Assembly (NCBI GenBank): GCA_014529385.2
Contig: CM043944.1
Location: forward strand, 68,013,895-68,077,894
DNA from: Adiantum capillus-veneris
Lineage: Eukaryota > Streptophyta > Polypodiopsida > Polypodiales > Pteridaceae
Reading direction: 5' to 3'
DNA length: 64,000 nt
The notes below the pieces were generated by a model that saw only the letters and a list, made by a program, of their open reading frames with translations, did not search any database and was not told where the DNA came from. Made by a program: the position numbers and the translations under genes. This document shows, one piece after another, positions 1 to 8,645 of this stretch (position 1 is the first letter of the stretch; each line of letters starts with the position of its first letter).

Positions 1-999
1 TTGTTCCTTCTAAGAAGATTATAGTGAACTTGGCCTTGTTCAAAGGGTTTTGGGAGGTACTTCCTCCTAGCATTGGTCCTTCACCGGAGAAGCCTCCTGG
101 CTGTTGACTAGCCATCATGAAGAAGGATATAAGAACTAGGGAAACTAGACTTGAGATCCCCCTCCCAACCCCCCATTATATAGGCAGGCTCCTAGCCCCT
201 TGCCCTAGACGGATCCCCTGTCCACACTATCTAGCCCGACCCTTGGCCGTAGTCCATGACCATCTTAGTCCTTAGGTTTGGGCCTTGCCCCTACAGAACC
301 CTTGTCCTGACAAAGGACTTGTCTGATGAAGTGTCAATATCACTACCTTCCTCAATGATTGGGACTAATGGATCTAGCCTTGCCTGAGTTAAACTCTCCT
401 CAATGGATACTAAGCTATCTTGATCACATGCCACTTTTTGGTCTCTTGGAATGTGTCTTCCTGATCTTAAATCCATCAAACTTAGCAATGCAATTTACCT
501 GGGGAGGTCACCTAATAAAAATGTAACCTATCACGTGAGTTCAATAGAAGGGTATTCAAAGTTCTTGAAACTTACGGAAATATATATATAAAAGGGATTT
601 TATTTCAAAATTGAAGAAAACTTACAGATTTTAAAAGAAAAGGGTACATTATATTCTTAACAAAATTCACAGATAAGGGGTTTTACAAACATGTCGTGAA
701 CGCACGTGATAGAGTAGTTTTACACATAGTGACCCCCCGAGGCAATTTATCACAAATCCAACCACTCACCTGGTAAGGGATTAGTTTATGCACAACTTCT
801 TGCTTTGCTGTTGAATATACCTATACACAAGCATTTAATTTTGTCAATCGAATCAAAGAATTTAACCGATAGAGGTGGTCTTAGTAATGATTGGTATAAC
901 TTGAGTGTTAATCCCAGCCACTACTGTACTCTATACACTTATGATGTTCTTGATTAGATCCACTAATCTTGAACTGTATACACCTACATGTTTGTCAGT
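1..999. other. noncoding DNA with a diverged dispersed repeat
   Basis: I find no credible gene. Bases about 150-310 resemble 21750-21925 in the same orientation. Shared blocks in the same order are a TATATAGGC-like box, CAGCTCCTAGCCC/CAGGCTCCTAGCCCC, GGATCCC, GTCCACAC, and CCTGACAAA at the end. They look like two old copies of one repeat, perhaps an LTR promoter region. Short open frames here have no coding character. Confidence 0.4.
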
Positions 1000-1147
1000 C
1001 TAGAGGTAACGTCTGAATTCTCGTCTTTGCTCTATACATAGGTCAAACTAAGTCCAATTTCACTTTTGAAAGAAGTTCTGGAACCCTTAAGTCAACTAGA
1101 ACCTCCTTGTATGTCCACAATATAATATTGTCCTTAAAATGATCCTG

Positions 1148-1892
1148 TAGACATCCTACATGTTGGATGTCTAGTTGCTCTGCTTCAAATAAAATTTGCA
1201 CTGTGGCTTTTCCTTGATGTGTTGAGCTCACAGTTGTTCTAACTTTTTATTTTGGACACATATAAGCTGGTCAACTGATCAAAAATATGTTCCAGAAGCC
1301 TAATGTCTGTTCTGATGAGTTCACCAGTCCAATCAACTCCAAATTAGACCAAACTTGACTAGGAGGTTTGTCTAAGTCTATGTGAGAGACTGTTATGTCT
1401 TAAATATAATTTTGGCCTTTTAATCATGCATTAGATATCCTATGCATAGGATGTCTTTTGCATCAGAATTTAACCCATCTTGGCCCATAGCTCTTCCTTG
1501 ATGTGCTGATCACCTTGGTGTGTTTAGATTTATGTTTGAATGTCAAAAGACCCAAAACTTAGCTATTCTTGTCTTTTTCCGCCAAAAAGCATGCTTAAAC
1601 CCCAATTTTCTCATCCTATTGAGATGAAACCTTTCACATGCACTCAATAAATCATGTAGATCATGCACATGAAGACATCCTATGGTTTTGGTCTCAAAAC
1701 TATGCTTTGGTACAATTTGGGTAGGATGTCTGGCAATTCTTGTCTTTTGGCCAGAATCTGTCAAGATATGGTCAATCTTCCACTTTCCAGGTGAAAATAG
1801 GATAAAACGTACCTTCTAAACACTCTGGTCAACTCAGATTCTCAAAATTCCTGCCAGATCACCCTGTAGACATCCTACGCGTAGGGTGTCTA
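1148..1892 (-). repeat. leader palindrome array, reverse copy
   Basis: Palindromes with arms (T)AGACATCCTA(C/T) and the complement lie at 1148-1173, 1433-1456 and 1867-1892. Half-sites lie at about 1673-1685 and 1721-1732. Spacing of the full sites is about 285 and 434 bp, with the half-sites filling the longer gap. The arms are kept while the surrounding sequence has diverged. Confidence 0.75.
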
Positions 1893-2398
1893 CTGTCTTT
1901 GATTTTTTTTATTTTTCTGCCAGTGGACTTCCCTATGCTCTGTAGACCTCTCAGCACTAATCACAGAAACTTTTGAACTTCAATTCAGCTTCTAAACACA
2001 ATTTACCGTCTTTTATATTTCTTGGATGAGCTAATAACAAATATAACATGCATGAAGTGCTCCAGATCATAAATTATGATGTCCTACTTACCCTACTCCT
2101 ACTCATCATTTGAGATGGTGATTTTGGTGCCTCGGTTGCTTCCTAGCCTCGCACGGACTCTCAAGCTATCTTCTCATCGCATCTACCACTCGAACTCCTA
2201 CTCTCCACACCACAACCTAACTCCTATCTAACACTACCTAAGACGGACGATCAAGGCCAGCCATACGCTCCCTAGACTCCTCCTAAGACCTAGAGAGTCC
2301 ACCACCCTCTGATCCTATCTAAATGTAAAATAATACTTTGGCAAGCCAGAAATCCCTATCCTCAAGGACTAGTCTCGGTCATCTACCTAGGGTTTTCA

Positions 2399-2417
2399 TC
2401 CCCGGCAGGAGTGCCAA
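2399..2417 (-). promoter_or_regulatory. gypsy primer-binding site
   Basis: Reverse-strand TTGGCACTCCTGCCGGGGA immediately follows the LTR end. It matches the plant gypsy primer-binding class TGGCGCCGTTGCCGGGGA with a few changes. In related plant families this pairs with the 3' end of a tRNA, commonly reported as tRNA-Asp. Confidence 0.65.
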
Positions 2418-3364
2418 TGTTGGCGGATAAGCCGCAACGGACGTCAACACAGTGAGAACTCACCTAATAAGAATTTCCACCTAAGGACAAAGATCGACCC
2501 ACAGGCGCATGGAAGCAAGCATAGGGTGTCAACCTACGCTCGACCGACTATTGACTACTTCCTACAGAGATCTCTACCCAATGTCTAAGTTACAGCCTAC
2601 TATTGTGTACAGGATGAGATTTCCTACAACGCTTGCATGAGCCAAATACCCATTAGACATTGTCGAAATGCTACGAAACTTGAGGGATATCCTAGTAACA
2701 CCAATAGGACACTCTCCCTAAGGTCCATGACCCAAAACCCTACCCATAAACACCTAGAGCAGAATCATGTAGGATGTCTGATAGGTTTTTAAAGGTCGAT
2801 GTTTATGAAAACTAAGGTGCCTAATGTGTAGCTCTACTCAATATAAGCATGTGGATATACTGAAATGCGAAAACAGACACCGTTTGCTTACCGAATCCCT
2901 AGAAATAGCAGGCGGGTCAATCTCTCAAAGCGGGGTCGTACACGCGCAGTGTGGATATTGGCGCGTAGCTCTCTCTAGGGGCAACACGCTGCACTTCTCC
3001 GTACTCGATTCTAACCACCAGTGTGCACGTAGCGTCAAGATAAGCTCTCACTCTCTCTCGTACACAGAATGCGCTTCTCATAGACACTTCATAGAATGAG
3101 CAAAAAGGGTTTTTTTATTAAGGTTAGAATTTGGTATATATACCTTCCAAATACAAAACCTCATGTTCCAAAGTGAAATCCTACTTAGTCTAATGGAAAA
3201 AATAATATACAAAATTGGAAACTTCTGCAAGCCCCAAGTATTTACAAGTGAAATTACGGGTTTTCTAATCAGGGAATGACTACATAGGATTTCCTTCTTG
3301 TATCATTTTGTCAGTCTTCAGTTAAGTGTAGCCGCCCGTCTTCAGCTAGCAAGCTCCTTTAACA
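2418..3364 (-). repeat. gypsy LTR (947 bp)
   Basis: On the reverse strand the LTR starts TGTTAAAG (3364) and ends GCCAACA (2418), so TGTT/AACA termini bracket it. A TATA box lies near 3134-3143, about 225 bp from the LTR start. In the forward copy the TATA lies about 220 bp from its start. The LTR also contains one half of the leader palindrome near 2768-2780. Confidence 0.65.
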
Positions 3365-4113
3365 AAGTGGGCACCCAAGGGGGAAAAAATATCCTCCAAT
3401 GTAGTTAAGGAAAAATGCCCACCCCGGCCACACCCAAAAAGGTGGACATGATTTGCAACTTTGATCTCTTGCCCTTTTTATAGGAAACCCCCAAGATTGG
3501 CTCTAATTTAGGGTCAAGGGTCTAATCTAGAACTAAGCTCAAGGAAGTTTCCTCTAAAAGGAGCAAGAGGCTAGTAGGAGAGTAGGTTTTTAGAGCCAAA
3601 AGGCCTCACAATGGTATAAGAACTATTTTTGGAGAGCAAAGGGTGTGTGGTATATTTTGAGGGCTTGCATTTGCATGGTATCCATGGAGAAGACAAAAGA
3701 GAACTTGGGTGGAGGAGCGTGTGGGCACTACCACTCATGGGGGAGAAGAGGTTGACTTCAATCTGCACCAAAATGTGTGCTATCTCTCTCAAAGCATGTG
3801 CAAGGCCTAAGGAAGGAGATCCCGTTGCGGCAGGATGGCCTTGATCATTGCACAATGTCAGTTCTCTATCGTGCGATCTTTGCACCATTTGCTCAAAGAT
3901 TCTATCATTTTGGGTTGAATCTCTTTTCAAGAAGTGGACACCCAAGGGGGGAAAAATCCTCAAATGCAATTAAGGGAACGTGCCCCCCTCCCGGGCCACA
4001 CCCCCACAGGTGGACATGATTTGTCTCTTTGATCTCTTGCTCTTTTTATATGAAACCCCTAAGATTGGCTCTAACGTAGGGCCAAGGTTCTAATCTAGAA
4101 CTAAGCTCAAGGA
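3365..4113. repeat. direct repeat pair, TRIM-like
   Basis: Bases 3365-3553 and about 3935-4113 are direct repeats. They share, in order, a CACCCAAGGGGG block, CCACACCC, AGGTGGACATGATTTG, GATCTCTTGC, AAGATTGGCTCTAA and TCTAATCTAGAACTAAGCTC. The 380 bp between them codes for nothing recognisable. Size and layout fit a terminal-repeat retrotransposon in miniature, but clear TG..CA ends, a primer-binding site and a target duplication are not visible, so a simple duplication is possible. Confidence 0.45.
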
Positions 4114-4198
4114 CCCTCGGGGGGTTCACCATTCAGTACCCCCCTATATAACGTGAGTTCGCGGGGTATTAAAAAAATCCCTCTTTAAACATGTGTGA

Positions 4199-7100
4199 AT
4201 GAATAAAATGAGGGATTTTAAGGATGTGCAGGCTCATGCATTGATTGCGTTGTCTGTGAAGCGCACCATTATTCCTCACATCCGTTCAGCAAAATCTGCA
4301 AAACAGGCTTGGGATATTCTAGCAGGTCTTTATGCAAGCCACAATGAAGCTAAAATTGCTTTGCTGCGTAAAGATCTAGAGTCAAAGATTATGCATGAGG
4401 AAGATGATATGGACACTTTCCTTGCTAGTGTCAAGGATATCAATGAGCAACTCATTTCTGCAGGTGAAGTCATTTCGGACAGTTCCCTTGTGCAGAGTGT
4501 TCTTGATGCCTTACCAGATTCCTACCAGACTTTTGCTAGTACTTGGAGACTGATGACCCAAGGAAATCCTGAAGTTGTCAAGTTTGATGCATTATGCACA
4601 TTGCTGTTGCAAGAGTCACTTTCTAGAAAAAACAGGACTAGGCAGCGTGCAGTTGAACAGGCTTTTATTGCTTCTCAAAGAAAGGGTGGTAACAGTAATG
4701 CAGCCACTTCTTATGGTTCTGCTGCGAGTGGCAAAAAATCTGTTCCTAATGCTTCTGTTGGCAGCACTTCGTCTGGCAATTCTGGTGATAAGGGCAAAAA
4801 GAAGATGCGTTGCCATTATTGTAAAGCCAATGATCACTTGATCAAGTCGTGTCCTAAGTTGAAGGCCAAAGAGGCTAAGAAGAAAGAGGGTGGTTCCACT
4901 GCAAATGCTGGTTCCACTACAAATGCAGCCATTGTTGAGTCTTCTGTGAAAGAAGATTGTGATGCTGATGTTGATGCAGAATGGGCTTTTAGCACAGAGT
5001 GCACTTACAATCCTGCTGTCCATGATGCATGCTTGTCAGTTGCTGCAGATTCACATGTGTGGTATTTCGACAGTGGTGCTACAAAGCACATTACCTCACA
5101 TCGTGAATTGTTTACCTCTCTCGAGTCTGTCCCTCATGGGAATTCAGTCACTTGTGCCAACAACGCCTCTTATCCAGTTCAGGGAGTTGGAAAGATTGTG
5201 CTCACTGCTACTAATGGCAGTTCCTTCACACTTGTTGATGCACTTTATGTACCTGGGATCAAGAAGAATCTCTTGTCTGTATCCGCACTTGCTAGACTTG
5301 GACTTGTAGTCAAATTTGTGGATGACAGATGTACAGTTCATGATCTCAGTTTTGGTGATGAAATTGTTGCATCTGGGCTTTTGTGCCGTGGGCTGTATAA
5401 GCTCACTTTGTATGACAAGTGTGGACAAAATTTTGCAAATGCTGTTGCAGATTCAAGGGCTATTTCAGATGCAAAACTTTGGCATGCACGTTTTGGTCAT
5501 CTGAATTTTGCCAGTTTGCTGCGTTTGCAGAAATCTGATATGGTTGCTTCTTTGCCGCCTCTTGAAGAACCTGTCAAACATGTTTGTGAAGGCTGTATTC
5601 TGGGTAAAATGCAGCGTTCTAAGTTTACAAAGGATGGTTCAATTAGGGCCACATGCAGGTTGCAGCTTGTGCATAGTGATGTTTGTGGGCCCATGCAAAC
5701 TCCGTCCTTGGGCAATTACCTGTACTTCGTGACTTTCATTGATGATTACTCCAGGCATGCATGGGTATTTCCGCTTAAAGCGAAGTCCGAAGTTTTTATG
5801 TGCTTCAAACAATTTTTGGCTATGGCTGAAAATGTCTCAAAATGTACTATGGGCACCCTCCGTTCCGATCGAGGGGGGGAGTATATGTCTCATGAATTTA
5901 ATGCATTTCTGGCTAGTCGTTGGATAAAACACCAATGTACAGTGCCTTATACACCTCAGCAAAATGGTGTTGCTGAGAGGAAAAACAGGTCACTAACGGA
6001 AATGGCACGATGTATGGTCAAAAGTCAAGCTTTGCCGCATTCTTTTTGGCTTGAGGCCATCATGTGTGCCACTTATGTACTTAACAGGTGTCCTACGAAA
6101 GCTTTGCAGTCTATTACTCCATATGAAGCATGGCATGATAGAAAACCTTCTATTGAGCACATGCGTGTTTTTGGCTATTTGGCATATGCTTTGGTGCCAC
6201 AAGTGCAGCGTAGAAAATTGGATGATAAGGCTGTCAAATGTATTTTTTTTTGTTATAGTGCTGAAAGCAAAGGTTACAGGTTGTATCATCCACAAACAAA
6301 ACGTATTCTGGTTTCACGGGATGTAGTGTTTGTGGAAGATTCTGTTCAGCCCTTGCTGTCATGTACTAGAGACAGTAATGTAAGCTCACAGGACATTTAT
6401 GACACTTTGTTGCCTCTTTTCAGTGGTGGAAATACGAATGTAAGTTCCAATGAGGCAAATGTACAACCTATGGGGGTTTCTGAAAATGTTTTAGAACAGC
6501 CTATTACTGATGCAGATGTACATGATGTACTTGATGAGGAAAGGGCTGAAAATGAGCAGGCTAGAGGTATGCCAAAATGGCTGGTGCACACTTTGCGTGA
6601 CAGTAAATTGGATGCACCTTTATCTAGTCGTACTCGTTCAGGCTCTCGCCATGCATCTTATGCATCAGATTGTTATGCTTTGGCTGTGTCTAGTTTACAT
6701 GATGTTGAGGAGCCTCTGTCTTTTGATGAAGCACAGAATTCAGAAAATTGGATTGCTGCCATGAAATCAGAATATGATGCACTTATAGAGAATGACACAT
6801 GGACTTTATGTGACTTGCCTCCTGGAAAAAAGGCCATTGGTACGAAGTGGGTTTACAAGTTGAAACGCAAGCCGGATGGCGAGATCGATCGCCATAAGGC
6901 TCAACTTGTTGCAAAGGGTTATGCACAACAAAAAGGCATAGATTATGAAGAGACTTTTTCTCCCACTTGTCGTATGACTACTGTGCGTTTTCTATGTGCA
7001 TTGGCAGCTCATTTTGGTTGGGATGTACATCAATCAGACATTGTTACTGCTTTCTTGAATGGTGACATATTTGAGGAAGTTTATGTAACGCAGCCTCGCG

Positions 7101-8248
7101 GTTTTGTCATAAAAGGACAAGAGGACAAAGTGTGCAAATGTAAGAAGGCTTTGTATGGGTTGAAGCAATCTCCTCGTGCTTGGTATGAGAAAGCTGACAC
7201 TCATTTGGTTAAACGAGGCTTTCGTAACATTCCAACAGAAAGCACATTGTATGTAAAGCGTGAGGATGATGTATTTCTCATTGTGGTTCTTTATGTTGAT
7301 GATTTGCTGATCACTGGACCAAATGAGAGACATATTGCTGAATTTAAGGCTGATTTGAATGCTACTTTCAAGATGAAAGATTTGGGGCTGTTGCATCATT
7401 ACTTGGGTATACAGTTTAAGCAGTGTGATGGTGGTATTGCCTTGTGTCAGAAAAGTTACATAGAGACATTGCTATGTAAGTTTGGACTTGAGGATTGCAA
7501 ACCTATTGCCACTCCCATGGAAACAGGTTTGAAGTTGAGTCTACATGATGCTGGCGATCCTGCTGATGTCACTCTTTACCAAACTGCTGTTGGCTGCCTC
7601 ATTTATGTATGCAACACGAGGCCAGATATTCAGTTTGCAGTCTCGCAGGTCAGCAGATTTATGCATAGCCCAGGCTCTCAGCATTGGCAGGCTGTCAAGA
7701 GGATTTTCCGCTACCTTAGTGGCACTTTACATCTTGGCTTGTTTTATCCCAAGGGGGGATCATTGCCGCCAGACTTACATGCTTTTTCGGACTCAGATTG
7801 GCCTGGTTGTTTTGACACGCGAGTGTCCACAAGTGGTTTTTGTTTCATGCTTGGCAGTTCATGTATATCATGGTTGAGCAAGAAGCAACCTACTGTGGCC
7901 ACTTCGAGTTGTGAGGCTGAGTACAGGGCAGTCTTCACAGCTACGGTTGAGTGTGTATGGCTCAGACGCCTTATGGCTGACTTGGGTGTTGGACAGGACA
8001 CTGCCAACACTATCTACACTGACAGTCAGAGCGCATTGGCAGTTGCAAGGAACCCAGTTTTTCATGCTCGCACAAAGCACATTGAGGTGCATTACCACTA
8101 TGTCAGGGAGAGGCTCTCAGCAGGAGAGATCAGCTTGGCTTATGTGCCAACACAGGACAACCTTGCAGATCTTTTCACAAAGGCATTGTCTCGTGAGAAG
8201 CTTGAAGCTTTCCACAAAGCTTTGGGCTTACTCCCCTTTGTGGACTGA
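4199..8248 (+). CDS. Ty1/copia gag-pol polyprotein, uninterrupted but lacking the gag N-terminus
   Basis: A single 1349-codon frame encodes the copia polyprotein. In order: UBN2-type gag (about 1-160); CCHC knuckle C-H-Y-C..H..C (about 204-218); aspartic protease with DSGA (about 290); pre-integrase GHLN region (about 430); integrase with catalytic residues in LVHSD (about 492), RSDRGGEY (about 556) and VAERKN (about 592), which fits D-D-35-E; RT with YVDD (about 1032); RNase H with DSDW, CEAEY and TDSQSA. No key catalytic residue is lost. The first ATG is not the native start, because copia gags normally carry about 60-80 more residues (the 'FxGxNYxxW' region) before the HALIAL stretch. That part and the 5' LTR are absent. 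An uninterrupted pol suggests recent origin, and the headless 5' end argues against present autonomy. Confidence 0.93.
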   Translation: MNKMRDFKDVQAHALIALSVKRTIIPHIRSAKSAKQAWDILAGLYASHNEAKIALLRKDLESKIMHEEDDMDTFLASVKDINEQLISAGEVISDSSLVQSVLDALPDSYQTFASTWRLMTQGNPEVVKFDALCTLLLQESLSRKNRTRQRAVEQAFIASQRKGGNSNAATSYGSAASGKKSVPNASVGSTSSGNSGDKGKKKMRCHYCKANDHLIKSCPKLKAKEAKKKEGGSTANAGSTTNAAIVESSVKEDCDADVDAEWAFSTECTYNPAVHDACLSVAADSHVWYFDSGATKHITSHRELFTSLESVPHGNSVTCANNASYPVQGVGKIVLTATNGSSFTLVDALYVPGIKKNLLSVSALARLGLVVKFVDDRCTVHDLSFGDEIVASGLLCRGLYKLTLYDKCGQNFANAVADSRAISDAKLWHARFGHLNFASLLRLQKSDMVASLPPLEEPVKHVCEGCILGKMQRSKFTKDGSIRATCRLQLVHSDVCGPMQTPSLGNYLYFVTFIDDYSRHAWVFPLKAKSEVFMCFKQFLAMAENVSKCTMGTLRSDRGGEYMSHEFNAFLASRWIKHQCTVPYTPQQNGVAERKNRSLTEMARCMVKSQALPHSFWLEAIMCATYVLNRCPTKALQSITPYEAWHDRKPSIEHMRVFGYLAYALVPQVQRRKLDDKAVKCIFFCYSAESKGYRLYHPQTKRILVSRDVVFVEDSVQPLLSCTRDSNVSSQDIYDTLLPLFSGGNTNVSSNEANVQPMGVSENVLEQPITDADVHDVLDEERAENEQARGMPKWLVHTLRDSKLDAPLSSRTRSGSRHASYASDCYALAVSSLHDVEEPLSFDEAQNSENWIAAMKSEYDALIENDTWTLCDLPPGKKAIGTKWVYKLKRKPDGEIDRHKAQLVAKGYAQQKGIDYEETFSPTCRMTTVRFLCALAAHFGWDVHQSDIVTAFLNGDIFEEVYVTQPRGFVIKGQEDKVCKCKKALYGLKQSPRAWYEKADTHLVKRGFRNIPTESTLYVKREDDVFLIVVLYVDDLLITGPNERHIAEFKADLNATFKMKDLGLLHHYLGIQFKQCDGGIALCQKSYIETLLCKFGLEDCKPIATPMETGLKLSLHDAGDPADVTLYQTAVGCLIYVCNTRPDIQFAVSQVSRFMHSPGSQHWQAVKRIFRYLSGTLHLGLFYPKGGSLPPDLHAFSDSDWPGCFDTRVSTSGFCFMLGSSCISWLSKKQPTVATSSCEAEYRAVFTATVECVWLRRLMADLGVGQDTANTIYTDSQSALAVARNPVFHARTKHIEVHYHYVRERLSAGEISLAYVPTQDNLADLFTKALSREKLEAFHKALGLLPFVD

Positions 8249-8323
8249 TCCTGTCCTCAGGGCATGGCACTTCCCTTTACTCATGTGCCAGCTCTCGTTC
8301 ACCGCATCACTCCAGGGGGGATT

Positions 8324-8550
8324 TGTTACCATATACATGTGGTAGTGATGTGTGTGAACATACTAGGACCGCCGGGGCATTTTTTCCCTCTTTAGGAGGT
8401 TTTTTCCCCCGTGCATTGTATATACGCCCATCACTCTAGGGCTATCTATCTTTCCATTGCACACTAAGTAACACACTCTCTATTGTGTGCCTTGAGCTTC
8501 CTTCGTCTTCTCCAAGCTGTGTGTGTTTCTCTGCAACCCTAATTCCAACA
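8324..8550 (+). repeat. copia element 1 3' LTR (227 bp)
   Basis: It begins TGTTACCATA straight after the polypurine tract and ends TTCCAACA, giving TGTT/AACA termini. A TATA-like box (TTGTATATACG) lies near 8416. The following bases match another element's gag, which fixes the right edge. Confidence 0.8.
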
Positions 8551-8566
8551 GAAGTACCTTATTGCA

Positions 8567-8645
8567 TGTTGAGATGTAGAGAGAAAGAGAGAGAGACGAG
8601 ACAAGAGACACACCATATACGCTCCCAAAGACTGATTCATATTGA
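8567..8645 (-). repeat. copia family-2 3' LTR fragment (copy B)
   Basis: This is the reverse complement of the last 79 bp or so of the 143-bp LTR at 11576-11718, with one visible mismatch. RT sequence follows directly, so the remaining LTR and the RNase H domain were deleted. Confidence 0.8.

Larger units (their letters stand above)
1000..3364 (-). mobile_element. Ty3/gypsy LTR plus leader, truncated
   Basis: This is the 5' end of a gypsy-type LTR retrotransposon read on the reverse strand: an LTR (2418-3364), a primer-binding site (2399-2417) and an untranslated leader running down to about 1000, where similarity ends before any gag. It is the inverted relative of 18146-20720. Both leaders carry the same palindromes about 290 bp apart and share stretches such as the one around 1540-1870 versus 20270-20600. 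No protease, RT or integrase follows, so this is a dead fragment. The family is inferred from the primer-binding site type and LTR length, because no coding domain is attached. Confidence 0.7.
4199..8550 (+). mobile_element. copia element 1, 5'-truncated
   Basis: It comprises the polyprotein frame, a polypurine tract at 8311-8320 (TCCAGGGGGG) and a 3' LTR at 8324-8550. Nothing resembling the LTR or an initiator-Met primer-binding site precedes the frame. Sequence upstream of about 4210 belongs to other repeats. At the 3' side the LTR abuts 16 bp of gag from the next copia family, so this element appears to have landed in that element or to have been joined to it. Confidence 0.85.
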
